Shown here: piece after piece, positions 1-7,142 of the stretch
Layout: every line of letters starts with the position of its first letter
Position numbering within the stretch: the stretch's first letter is position 1
Assembly (NCBI GenBank): GCA_947466005.1
Contig: CANIBV010000079.1
Location: forward strand, 1 to 7,785
Source: Spartobacteria bacterium
Lineage (GTDB): Bacteria > Verrucomicrobiota > Verrucomicrobiia > Chthoniobacterales > UBA6821
Direction of reading: 5' to 3'
Length of the DNA: 7,785 bases
The notes under the pieces: generated by a model
The model's database searches: none
Seen by the model: only the letters and a program-made list of their open reading frames with translations
Told to the model about the DNA's origin: nothing
Position numbers and translations under genes: made by a program

Positions 1-1058
1 AAGTCATGGCAGAGGCCGCCAAGGTTCTCCGTGCCTTGGAGAAGAAATTCGGATTCACGATTCAGGAAACCGCCATGCCTGTGGGAGGCGCAGCGATCGA
101 TGCTGCCGGCAAGGCGCTGCCCGCCGAGACACTGAAGGTCTGCGAAGAGAGCGACGCGATCCTCTTCGGTTCCGTTGGCGGGCCGAAGTGGGAAAACCTT
201 CCTCCCAACGAGCAGCCCGAGCGCGCTGCTCTGCTTCCACTGCGCAAGCACTTCGGGCTCTTTGCCAATCTCCGTCCCTGCATCTGTTTGCCTGAGCTGG
301 CCCATGCCTCGCCACTCCGTCCCGAGTCCGTGGCCGGTGGTGTCGATGTCCTCTGCGTGCGTGAACTGACCGGCGGCCTCTACTTCGGCGAGCCCAAGTT
401 TCTCAAAGACACAGGTGAGAACGAGAGTGATCCGATCGCTGTCGATACCATGGTCTACAAGAAAAGCGAGATCGAGAGGATCGCCCGCGTTGCCTTCGAG
501 GCCGCACGCGGACGCGGCAAGAAACTCACCTCCATCGACAAGGCCAATGTCCTCCAGAACGGTGTCCTCTGGCGCCGCACGGTCAATGAAATCGCCAAGG
601 AGTATCCCGACGTCACCCTCTCCCACCTCTACGTCGACAATGCCGCGATGCAACTCATCAAGAACCCCAAGCAGTTCGACGTGGTCCTGGCCGAGAACCT
701 CTTCGGTGACATCCTGAGTGACGAGATGGCTATGATTGCCGGATCTCTCGGCATGCTTCCGAGTGCCAGTCTGGGTGAGTCCAAGGGCGAGTCTCGACGC
801 TTCGGAATGTACGAGCCAAGCGGCGGCACCGCTCCCGATATCGCCGGCAAGGGCATCGCCAATCCGATCGCCCAGATTCTGAGTGTCTCCATGCTGCTCC
901 GCCACTCGCTCAACGAGGTGGTTGCGGCAGATGCGATCGATGCCGCTGTCCGCAACGTCATCGCCTCGGGTCTCCGTACCGGCGACATCTACTCCGAGGG
1001 GACGACAAAGGTTGGCACTAGGGAGATGGGTGACGCGATTGCCAAGGCGGTCGCGTAG
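1..1058 (+). CDS. leuB: 3-isopropylmalate dehydrogenase, 5'-truncated by the window edge
   Basis: LeuB oxidatively decarboxylates (2R,3S)-3-isopropylmalate with NAD+ in the cytoplasm, the third step of leucine biosynthesis. The ATG at 6 is probably an internal methionine: the preceding codon is GTC and the bases before it end a GAA-compatible codon, giving the family's N-terminal 'GPEVMAEA' context, so about 15-20 residues lie outside the window. Numbered from that Met: GSVGGPKW (55-62), the substrate-binding arginine region LRKHFGLFANLRP (79-91), RELTGGLYFG with the catalytic Tyr126, DKANVLQNGVLWR with catalytic Lys179, VDNAAMQL with Asp211, and NLFGDILSDE with the metal-binding Asp235 and Asp239. 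The NAD-binding stretch is MYEPSGGTAPDIAGKG (268-283), of the E. coli-like 'EPxGG' form rather than 'EPVHG'. The C-terminus, IRTGD-like GLRTGDIYSEGTTKVGTREMGDAI, is complete and ends at TAG. I see no truncation or frameshift inside the gene. The orientation agrees with guaB, but 142 bp separates them. Confidence 0.96.
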   Translation, partial: VMAEAAKVLRALEKKFGFTIQETAMPVGGAAIDAAGKALPAETLKVCEESDAILFGSVGGPKWENLPPNEQPERAALLPLRKHFGLFANLRPCICLPELAHASPLRPESVAGGVDVLCVRELTGGLYFGEPKFLKDTGENESDPIAVDTMVYKKSEIERIARVAFEAARGRGKKLTSIDKANVLQNGVLWRRTVNEIAKEYPDVTLSHLYVDNAAMQLIKNPKQFDVVLAENLFGDILSDEMAMIAGSLGMLPSASLGESKGESRRFGMYEPSGGTAPDIAGKGIANPIAQILSVSMLLRHSLNEVVAADAIDAAVRNVIASGLRTGDIYSEGTTKVGTREMGDAIAKAVA

Positions 1059-1131
1059 GGAATGAGCGAGGGGGGGTCGAGCAATCGGGTATACCACTCC
1101 CCGCTACTCCTTTTGAAGCGCCCGCTGGAAA

Positions 1132-1200
1132 GACTGCAGTCGCGGGGTTCCGAAGGGAAATACTCTTGCCAAAGAGTGCTTTCGACGGGCAATTTCCTTC
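1132..1200 (+). promoter_or_regulatory. guaB leader with a palindrome and competing hairpins
   Basis: The 142-bp gap before guaB is structured. GACTGCAGTC (1132-1141) is a perfect 10-bp palindrome and a possible operator. GAAGGGAAAT (1152-1161) can pair with ATTTCCTTC (1192-1200), which abuts the start codon, with one bulged G. Inside that, ACTCTT (1162-1167) pairs with AAGAGT (1172-1177) over a four-base loop. TTGCC (1166-1170) can instead pair with GGCAA (1188-1192), which excludes the outer and inner stems. Mutually exclusive pairings next to an initiation codon suggest control of transcription or translation, but no known guaB riboswitch or attenuator is recognised. No convincing -10/-35 boxes or Shine-Dalgarno were found. 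The structures are visible in the sequence; the regulatory role is inference. Confidence 0.3.
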
Positions 1201-2766
1201 ATGGCAGCAGCACTTAACTCCAATCTCGACGGGACTTTCTACAGGGGGGCGGATTCCTTCTTCACGTCTCACTCCGAAACTGGGCTGACCTTCGACGACG
1301 TCACGCTGGCAACCCTTTATTCGGACGTCCTTCCCAGCCAGACCAAACTGGATTCACGCCTGGCTGACAGCCTTCAGCTCAACATCCCTGTCGTCTCCGC
1401 AGACATGGACACCGTCACGGAATCACGCCTCGCGATCGCCATGGCACTCAACGGTGCCCTCGGCCTCATCCATTACAACATGTCCGAGCGCGAGCAACTC
1501 GGGGAGGTCAGCCGCGTAAAATACCACGTTCAGGGCCTAATTCAGGATCCTATCAAGGTTTCTCCCGATCTGTTCATCGGAGACGTCCTAAAGCTGATCG
1601 AGGAGAAGAACTTCGGGTTCAGCACGTTCCCAGTCGTGGATGACAAGGGTGCTCTGGTGGGGCTGCTCTCCGGCCACGTGGTCAAGCCACGCTACGCAGC
1701 GAAGAAGGTGTCCGAGGCGTTGACGCCACGCAGACAGGTCCACACCATCACCAGAAAGGAACTCGGCAATGATCCAATCGCGATCGCTGACAAATTCTTC
1801 ACGGAGCATGTGGGCATCCATAAGCTACTCGTGGTGGATGACGAGGATCGCCTGCACGGCCTGATCACCATGAGCGACGTGGAAAAGATCACCCAGGAAC
1901 GGAAGGCCCAGTTCAAGCCTGCCCGCGATTCACAGTTCCGGCTCATCTGCGGAGCGGCTGTCTCAGCCACACGGGACGCCTTCGGTGAGCTCGATCGCGA
2001 ACGGGTCCTGAGCCATGTGGGTGCCCTCGTGGACCGTGGTATCGATGTGGTCGCAGTCTCGACCGCGCACGGCCACAGCAAGGGTGTGGGTGACACGGTG
2101 AAGGTTCTGCGCGCGGCTTTCCCAGAACTGCCCATCATCGCCGGCAACGTCACCAGCGCCGCCGGCGTGGAGTATCTAGCCGACTGCGGAGCGAACATCA
2201 TCAAGGTGGGACAGGGCCCCGGGTCGATCTGCACCACCCGCATCGTCGCGGGTGTCGGTATTCCCCAGATGACGGCGCTCTACGTCTGCTCGAAAGCAGC
2301 GGCGGAGAAGAAGGTCTCGATCCTGGCTGATGGAGGCATCACGAAGTCGGGCGACATCGTCAAGGCCCTGACGCTCGCGCAGGGAGTGATCTGCGGCGGC
2401 ATGTTCGCGGGATGCACCGAGTCTCCGGGCGATGTCGTCGAGATCGGAGGGAAACTTTACAAGCAATACCGCGGCATGGGCAGTCTTGCCGCGATGAGTG
2501 CGGGTAGTGCCGCCCGTTACGGTCACGACAAGAGGGATACCACGCGCAAGGTGGCGGCGGAAGGAGTCGAGGCGCTCAAGGAAGAGTGCGGCCCCTTGGA
2601 CCGCGTGCTTGCGAATCTTATCGGAGGTATTCAGAGCGGCATGGGATATCTCGGCGCGGAAAATCTGGAACAACTCCGCGAGAAGGCGCGTTATATCCGG
2701 GTGAGTCCGGCTGGCCAGCGTGAGGCCTCACCTCATGACGTGGTTGAAGTGAAGACCAGGAACTAA
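1201..2766 (+). CDS. guaB: inosine-5'-monophosphate dehydrogenase
   Basis: Cytoplasmic tetrameric enzyme that oxidises IMP to XMP with NAD+, the rate-limiting step toward GMP. The 521-residue protein is somewhat longer than the roughly 490 of E. coli GuaB. The barrel begins at LTFDDV (29-34), preceded by an extra ~20 residues (GADSFF..) reminiscent of longer eukaryotic-type N-termini. MDTVTE is at 69-74. A CBS pair occupies about 111-236 (LVGLLSGHVV and LHGLITMSDV end the two repeats). The catalytic loop GPGSICTTR (339-347) carries Cys344, which forms the covalent IMP intermediate and helps bind K+. DGGI (377-380) binds the IMP phosphate region, YRGMGS (423-428) opens the mobile flap, and Arg439-Tyr440 match the flap's catalytic Arg-Tyr pair. 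The C-terminus has a basic, polar tail after 500. The ATG at 1201 is the only plausible start, as the next in-frame Met is residue 69; it lacks a Shine-Dalgarno and is preceded by ATTTCCTTC. All key residues are present, so it should be active. Confidence 0.97.
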   Translation: MAAALNSNLDGTFYRGADSFFTSHSETGLTFDDVTLATLYSDVLPSQTKLDSRLADSLQLNIPVVSADMDTVTESRLAIAMALNGALGLIHYNMSEREQLGEVSRVKYHVQGLIQDPIKVSPDLFIGDVLKLIEEKNFGFSTFPVVDDKGALVGLLSGHVVKPRYAAKKVSEALTPRRQVHTITRKELGNDPIAIADKFFTEHVGIHKLLVVDDEDRLHGLITMSDVEKITQERKAQFKPARDSQFRLICGAAVSATRDAFGELDRERVLSHVGALVDRGIDVVAVSTAHGHSKGVGDTVKVLRAAFPELPIIAGNVTSAAGVEYLADCGANIIKVGQGPGSICTTRIVAGVGIPQMTALYVCSKAAAEKKVSILADGGITKSGDIVKALTLAQGVICGGMFAGCTESPGDVVEIGGKLYKQYRGMGSLAAMSAGSAARYGHDKRDTTRKVAAEGVEALKEECGPLDRVLANLIGGIQSGMGYLGAENLEQLREKARYIRVSPAGQREASPHDVVEVKTRN

Positions 2767-2790
2767 GTGTTCTTGGTTTAAGTTTTGTTG
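2756..2790 (+). terminator. intrinsic terminator overlapping the guaB stop codon
   Basis: CCAGGAAC (2756-2763) pairs with GTTCTTGG (2769-2776): seven Watson-Crick pairs and one G-U, with the five-base loop TAAGT. A T-rich tract follows (TTTAAGTTTTGTTG, 2777-2790). The loop contains the guaB stop TAA (2764-2766), so the last two codons form the 5' arm of the stem. It would end guaB transcription and separate kup, whose start lies only 37 bp beyond the tract. The stem has only moderate GC content, so termination may be partial. Confidence 0.6.
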
Positions 2791-2827
2791 CTCTAGTACC
2801 TCTGCTTTTCAGCCAGCGCTCCCAAAG

Positions 2828-4735
2828 ATGGGCTTTTCACCTAACAAGCAGGTTTCCTTGGTCTGGCTTGCTGCACTAGGGGTCGTCTTCGGGGATATTG
2901 GCACGAGCCCCTTATACGCTTACCAGACCGCGGTGAATCTGACAGGGGCTGCCCAAGCTGTTCCCGTTGCCTCACTGATCATCTGGACGGTCATCCTCGT
3001 GGTCAGCGTGAAGTATGCCTTCATCCTCATGAGGGAGGACTACAAGGGGCAGGGAGGAGTCTTTGCCCTCTTTGCCCTTCATAAAGCGGCCTGTTCCCCC
3101 AGGCCAGTTGGTTTCGGGATCATTGCAGTCGTCGTCTTCGGTGCGGCGCTGCTTTTGGCGGACGGGACCCTGACGCCTGCCATCTCGGTGCTCAGTGCCG
3201 TCGAGGGGATCGTGACGATTCATCCCACGTTGATGGCCTACGCTCCCGCAACCGCCGTGGTGATCTTGATCCTGCTCTTTGGAATCCAGCGGTTCGGAAC
3301 AGGCAGACTCGGTTCGGTCTTCGGACCCGTAATGCTCCTCTGGTTTCTTTGCATCGCCTTGATGGGGGCCGCCCAGATAGCGGTTCATCCTACCGCTCTT
3401 CGTGCGCTCGATCCTCTTCTTGGTATGGTGCTGCTAGCTCAATCCGGTTGGCATGGCTTTGCCATCATGGGTGCGGTGGCCCTTGCCGTGACGGGAGCTG
3501 AAGCCCTCTATGCGGATCTGGCAAACTTTGGTAAGGCGCCGATTCTCAGGGCCTGGTATGGGATCGCTCTTCCCTCACTATTGCTCAACTACTTGGGGCA
3601 GGCGGCATATCTTGAGATGAACTCCTCGGCATCATCGAACAGCGCCTTGTTTTTCTTACTCTGCCCGACGGCGATAAGGGTGCCGCTTGTGGTTCTGGCC
3701 ACCTTGGCCACGGTCATCGCCTCTCAGGCCCTCATTAGTGCGGTATTCACACTGGTCCGACAGGCTAAGTCACTGGACATCCTTCCACCCTTTTCCAGTA
3801 GGCACACCAATTCCAAGGTCAGGGAACAGATCTTTATCCCGGCAATCAATTTGATGCTGGGACTGACCTGTGTCCTGCTGATCGTTATCTTTCGCACGGG
3901 ATCATCGCTTGCGAGTGCCTATGGGGTCGCTGTGACCGGAGCCATGGCAGTCACCTCCATTCTCTGGGGCATCGTCATGTTTTCCCGCCCGCAGTCACCT
4001 CATTGGAAGACGTTCCTGATTTTGGGTGCCATGCTCACCCTGGATCTTGGACTGTTTACATCCTGCATGACCAAATTCCTATCTGGAGGATTCATCCCCT
4101 TCTTTTTTGCCTTTGGAATCGTTTCCTTGATGATCTCTTGGTATCGGGGAAGAAAAGTGATCAATGAGGTCTTAAAAAAAGAATTTATCTCTCCTGAAGA
4201 ACTCGGACGACACTTGCAGGCGGGGAACTTACCCCAGGTCCCCGGTACCCGGGTCTACATCACGAGGGAGAAAACCCCCGAACATTCGGTAGCTTCGATC
4301 CTCGAATTCCAGCGCAGAACCAAGTCCGTTGCGGAAAACATCGTGATCCTGATGCTTCCCTCCAACTGGTCAAATCCCTACGAAGTGATCGGAGACCCCT
4401 CGATCAAACGACATGAAGGGGGGATCTGGGAGGTTACGGTTCCCCACGGATACATGGTCGAGGCTGATGCCGTTGGTAGCCTAAGAGCGGCTGCTGAGGC
4501 AAGTGGGGGTGCCTTTAATTTCGATCCTGAGGACACTTTCTACATCTTTCCGAAAGAGTTTCTCGCATCGGATGGCGGGCTGCTTCAGTGGCAGAGAAAA
4601 ATCTTCGCATTTCTTGTCAGGAATGTCGGCTTCACAGTCAACTTTCTTGGCATCCCTCCGGAGAGACTCATTGTCTACCTCTTGTTCGTTCAGGCCAAGC
4701 AACTCCCGCCATCACCTCGTCATCAGATCGCCTGA
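2828..4735 (+). CDS. kup: KUP-family potassium uptake transporter (K+/H+ symporter)
   Basis: Inner-membrane transporter of the KUP/HAK/KT family, which brings in K+ with protons. At 635 residues it is close to the usual ~620-630. Family signatures are all present: GDIGTSPLYA (22-31) in the first membrane helix, the cytoplasmic loop YKGQGG (72-77), ADGTLTPAISVLSAVEG (111-127), TGAEALYADLANFG (222-235), LNYLGQ (253-258), ASQALISAVFTLVRQA (298-313), VREQIFIPAIN (331-341) and ASAYGVAVTGAMA (362-374). Hydrophobic stretches fit about twelve membrane helices up to residue ~437. The remaining ~200 residues form the soluble C-terminal domain typical of Kup. The ATG at 2828 places the first signature at the expected distance; no Shine-Dalgarno precedes it (CTCCCAAAG). 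The guaB terminator upstream suggests its own promoter or read-through. It converges with the minus-strand synthase gene with 36 bp between stops and no clear terminator there. Confidence 0.96.
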   Translation: MGFSPNKQVSLVWLAALGVVFGDIGTSPLYAYQTAVNLTGAAQAVPVASLIIWTVILVVSVKYAFILMREDYKGQGGVFALFALHKAACSPRPVGFGIIAVVVFGAALLLADGTLTPAISVLSAVEGIVTIHPTLMAYAPATAVVILILLFGIQRFGTGRLGSVFGPVMLLWFLCIALMGAAQIAVHPTALRALDPLLGMVLLAQSGWHGFAIMGAVALAVTGAEALYADLANFGKAPILRAWYGIALPSLLLNYLGQAAYLEMNSSASSNSALFFLLCPTAIRVPLVVLATLATVIASQALISAVFTLVRQAKSLDILPPFSSRHTNSKVREQIFIPAINLMLGLTCVLLIVIFRTGSSLASAYGVAVTGAMAVTSILWGIVMFSRPQSPHWKTFLILGAMLTLDLGLFTSCMTKFLSGGFIPFFFAFGIVSLMISWYRGRKVINEVLKKEFISPEELGRHLQAGNLPQVPGTRVYITREKTPEHSVASILEFQRRTKSVAENIVILMLPSNWSNPYEVIGDPSIKRHEGGIWEVTVPHGYMVEADAVGSLRAAAEASGGAFNFDPEDTFYIFPKEFLASDGGLLQWQRKIFAFLVRNVGFTVNFLGIPPERLIVYLLFVQAKQLPPSPRHQIA

Positions 4736-4771
4736 GTGTTGTGCGATTCTCTGATGTCTCTCCCAGAAGGG

Positions 4772-5791
4772 TTACCAACCGAGGATCATGGCAAAGACGA
4801 GTGGTGCGACGATGGAGGCATCGGACTCGATGATGTGCTTCGGTGTGTTAATGCCGAGCTTGCCCCAGGTGATCTTTTCATTGGGAACCGCGCCGGAGTA
4901 GCTTCCGTAACTCGTGGTCGAATCGCTGATCTGGCAGAAGTAGCCCCAGAGAGGAATCTCCGGACGCTGAAGATCTTGGTGGAGCATCGGCACCACGCAG
5001 ATGGGGAAGTCGCCTGCGATGCCGCCGCCGATCTGGAAGAAGCCGATCGAGCCGTCAGGGGAATCGGCATGCCGGCCTGATCCCGCGCTGGAAGTCAGCG
5101 GTTTGGAGTTCTTCGTGTACCAGTCGGCGAGTTCGATCATGTACTCGATGCCGGTGCGGACGGTGTGGACGTTCTTCACGTCACCGCTGATGACGTGACC
5201 GGTGAACATGTTGCCGAGCGTCGAGTCTTCCCATCCAGGGACGAACATGGGGAGGTTTTTCTTGGCCGCCTCCATGAGCCAGCTGTTCTTCGGGTCGATC
5301 TGATGCTCCAGCTTTCCGCTGAGCAGGATCCTGTACATGAATTCATGCGGGAAGAGGCGCTCCCCCTTTTTGTCAGCTGCTTCCCACTCCTCAAGAACGG
5401 CTGTCTCGATCCTGCGCATCGCTTCCATTTCGGGAATGCAGGTGTCGGTGACGCGGTTCATGTGGCGTTCCAGAAGGGCAACCTCTTCGGCGGGGGTCAG
5501 GTCGCGGTAGTTGGGAACCCGCTCGTAGAAATCATGGGCCACGAGGTTGAAGACATCCTCCTCAAGGTTGGCGCCGGTGCAGCAGATGGCGTGCACCTTG
5601 TCCTGGCGGATCATCTCAGCCAGGGAGAGACCCAGTTCGGCCGTGCTCATGGCTCCGGCGATCGTCATGAACATGCAACCGCCTTTCTCAAGGTGGGCAG
5701 TGTAGGAGTGGGCGGCATCCTTCAGTGCAGCTGCGTTGAAGTGGCGGTAGTGATGCTCGATGAAGTTGGAGACGGGGCCGGGTGTGAACAT
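4772..5791 (-). CDS. bacterial deoxyhypusine synthase-like protein
   Basis: The family comprises NAD-dependent aminobutyl transferases that use spermidine. Eukaryotic and archaeal members modify a lysine of eIF5A; bacteria lack eIF5A, so bacterial homologues probably make homospermidine or a related polyamine, and the acceptor here is unknown. The chosen start gives 339 residues beginning MFTPGPVSNF. A longer frame opens at 5920 but would run through the terminator at 5871-5912, so it is rejected. Visible motifs: TIAGAMSTAELG (43-54), the NAD-binding CTGANLEEDV (71-80), DPKNSWL (166-172), GWEDSTLGN (186-194), FFQIGGGIAGDFPICVVPM (251-269), SDSTTSYGSYSGAVPNE (289-305) and TWGK (308-311). Lys311 matches the lysine that carries the aminobutyl intermediate in human DHS. 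After GGG the eukaryotic His-His is absent, as in bacterial relatives. Residues ~231-246 (Ser/Gly/Pro/His-rich) look like an extra loop. No Shine-Dalgarno; the start follows TATTTTCCTT. Confidence 0.9.
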   Translation of the reverse strand: MFTPGPVSNFIEHHYRHFNAAALKDAAHSYTAHLEKGGCMFMTIAGAMSTAELGLSLAEMIRQDKVHAICCTGANLEEDVFNLVAHDFYERVPNYRDLTPAEEVALLERHMNRVTDTCIPEMEAMRRIETAVLEEWEAADKKGERLFPHEFMYRILLSGKLEHQIDPKNSWLMEAAKKNLPMFVPGWEDSTLGNMFTGHVISGDVKNVHTVRTGIEYMIELADWYTKNSKPLTSSAGSGRHADSPDGSIGFFQIGGGIAGDFPICVVPMLHQDLQRPEIPLWGYFCQISDSTTSYGSYSGAVPNEKITWGKLGINTPKHIIESDASIVAPLVFAMILGW

Positions 5792-5815
5792 AAGGAAAAT
5801 AGTGGTGAGGAAATA

Positions 5816-5833
5816 TGAAACCTGAAACCTGAA
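5816..5833. repeat. tandem TGAAACC heptamer in the synthase leader
   Basis: TGAAACC occurs twice in direct tandem (5816-5822, 5823-5829) and continues as TGAA (5830-5833). It lies 25-42 bases upstream of the start of the minus-strand synthase gene, where it reads as a repeated GGTTTCA. It could be a regulator half-site array or simple slippage; nothing in the sequence decides. Confidence 0.5.
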
Positions 5834-5870
5834 GAAGCCAGAAGCGCAAATAATGGGCCCCTGGAAACCA

Positions 5871-5912
5871 ACGTTTAAATACAAAGGCCGCACCGGTTGC
5901 CCGATGCGGCCT
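5871..5912 (-). terminator. intrinsic terminator of the entericidin-like gene
   Basis: On the minus strand AGGCCGCA (5912-5905) pairs perfectly with TGCGGCCT (5892-5885) over a 12-base loop. The tract TTGTATTTAAACGT (5884-5871) follows. An 8-bp, GC-rich stem with a T-rich tail is a strong rho-independent terminator in this direction only; on the plus strand the stem is followed by CTCAGC. It lies 23 bases beyond the stop of the lipoprotein gene and about 80 bases before the synthase start, so the two genes are separate units. Confidence 0.85.
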
Positions 5913-5935
5913 CTCAGCAAGTTAAAGGGAACGGA

Positions 5936-6088
5936 TTAGTTCTGGATCTTGCGCTCGACGGTATTAGCTCCCTTGGTGACTTCACGGCCGGCTGCGCTGA
6001 CGTCACGGCCTGCGCCGCTGATGGTGTTGCAGGCAGATAGGGTGGTGGCAACGATTGCAATGCTGAGGAGAGTGAGGAGGTGTTTCAT
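5936..6088 (-). CDS. entericidin A/B-family small lipoprotein
   Basis: A 50-residue reading frame starting MKHLLTLLSIAIVATTLSAC. The basic N-terminus, hydrophobic core and lipobox LSAC (17-20) predict signal peptidase II cleavage before Cys20 and lipid attachment. The mature 31-residue peptide begins CNTISGAGRDVSAAGREV, closely matching the entericidin signature (CNTxxGxGxDxxxxG). Founding E. coli members EcnA and EcnB are described as an antidote/toxin pair of cell-envelope lipoproteins, but most homologues are uncharacterised. AGRDVSA and AGREVTK are a 7-residue internal repeat, echoed in the DNA by two TCACGGCC copies 21 bases apart on the plus strand; this suits an amphipathic helix. It lies 69 bp after the PAP2 gene, same strand, and ends before a strong terminator. 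No second entericidin partner is visible. The ribosome binding site is weak (GAAG about 8 bases ahead). Conserved lipobox and family motif make this a real gene despite its size. Confidence 0.88.
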   Translation of the reverse strand: MKHLLTLLSIAIVATTLSACNTISGAGRDVSAAGREVTKGANTVERKIQN

Positions 6089-6157
6089 AGGGCTTCACAT
6101 TTGACAAAAACTCCTACCCTTGTCGATGCGAGATTGCGATCCTGTCCGGCCATTTGA

Positions 6158-6931
6158 TTAGAGCTTGAGCGAGGGAGGAGCATCGTTCGTCACACCCGAG
6201 GGGTGGATTCCCTTGGGGGAGCTTTCGGCTGCTTTCCTCGCTGCCCTAATCTCCTCTCGGACGGAGGGCCACTGTTTTTGGAACTCGGGGCTCTTCAGGA
6301 ACTCCTTGGCCAGGAACTGACCATAGAGCTTTCCGGCGCGGACATCGGCCGGGAAATGCCTGCCCAGGATCACCCGATACCAGGCCTTCTGGCGTCCCTG
6401 CTTGTGGAGGGCCTTCTGTTCTTTTGGGAGGGCGTTGGCCAGGAGGTTGGCCCAGACAAAAGCCCGTGTTGTGTGACCGCTCGGGTAGGCGTAGCCGTTA
6501 CTCTTTTCGATGTCGCCCGTTTCTATCCAGGTCTCGGGCCGCGTCCTTGTGAAGTAATGTTTGGCCAGTTCGATAGCCTTCTTGGTCTCCTTGTTGACCT
6601 TATCAAAGAGAGCTGCCGTCTTGGGAAGATCTTGGGGATTAAACCAGTCGCCGAGCGTCTCTGAGTAGTCAAAGACGCTGTCGTGGGAGGCCTTGTTGCC
6701 CCGCTCGATCTGCCCCTTGGTGCCGGTGGCGCGTACATTCTTCAGGAAGCCGGTGTCGATCCTGTACTCCTCTGATCCCGGTTGGGGTGGGGGTGGGATG
6801 ATCTTGGTGATGTCGTAGTTTTTTGGGTCGATGAAAGGAGTTGCCTGAGCAATCGAAGCGACGGATACGGAAAGCAAAATCGCCAGGGTGGCCGTGACCA
6901 AACCTTGAGATAGGGAGCGCAGGAAATGCAT
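6158..6931 (-). CDS. secreted PAP2-family class A acid phosphatase
   Basis: Predicted periplasmic phosphomonoesterase of 257 residues. The N-terminus (MHFLRSLSQG, then a hydrophobic stretch to AQA at 28-30) is a typical Sec signal peptide, with cleavage likely before Thr31. The three PAP2/vanadium-haloperoxidase active-site motifs are in order and spacing: KHYFTRTRP (124-132, K-x6-RP), PSGH (150-153) and RVILGRHFPAD (186-196, R-x5-H-x3-D). His192 would be the phosphohistidine nucleophile and His153 the acid. The absence of multiple membrane helices, the secretion signal and overall length point to the class A non-specific acid phosphatases (PhoN-like) rather than membrane lipid phosphatases. 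The residue before Arg186 is Tyr where the motif usually has Ser. A linker PPPP (46-49) and a polar tail follow the usual pattern. The start at 6931 gives a full signal peptide; there is no clear Shine-Dalgarno. It may be co-transcribed with the lipoprotein gene 69 bp downstream. Substrate unknown. Confidence 0.9.
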   Translation of the reverse strand: MHFLRSLSQGLVTATLAILLSVSVASIAQATPFIDPKNYDITKIIPPPPQPGSEEYRIDTGFLKNVRATGTKGQIERGNKASHDSVFDYSETLGDWFNPQDLPKTAALFDKVNKETKKAIELAKHYFTRTRPETWIETGDIEKSNGYAYPSGHTTRAFVWANLLANALPKEQKALHKQGRQKAWYRVILGRHFPADVRAGKLYGQFLAKEFLKSPEFQKQWPSVREEIRAARKAAESSPKGIHPSGVTNDAPPSLKL

Positions 6932-7142
6932 CCCATGAAGCTACGAACCGCCGGACCTGATGCAAAAGAAAAACATCGCTCCCTTTGCGTGGTGAAGTGA
7001 GATCCCGAAGGCGCGTATCGGGAATGGAGGCGCGGGACGGAATCGGGCTGCGTCTATCGCGTCTGCAGGGTCAAAATACCACCTTCTACAGAGTAATCAA
7101 GACTACTCGGTGCCTATCAAAAACTACCCCAAAACCACAAGC

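Noticed and set aside
1065..1116. Possible terminator after leuB (AGCGAGGGG with CCCCGCT, then CTCCTTTTG)
   Set aside because: The stem is interrupted by a bulge, the loop is about 25 bases and the T run is only four bases.
2773..2799. Possible kup promoter TTGGTT / TAGTAC
   Set aside because: The spacer is only 15 bases, both boxes are poor matches, and the left box overlaps the guaB terminator stem.
4736..4771. Bidirectional terminator between the convergent kup and synthase genes
   Set aside because: The 36 bases contain no stem longer than four pairs and no T tract in either direction.
5165..5818. Long plus-strand reading frame opposite the synthase gene
   Set aside because: It is the antisense shadow of a well-conserved enzyme and has no family similarity of its own.
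5792..5920. 43-residue N-terminal extension of the deoxyhypusine synthase-like protein
   Set aside because: The extension would be encoded across a strong intrinsic terminator (5871-5912) and has no family similarity; MFTPGPVSNF at 5791 matches the usual N-terminus.
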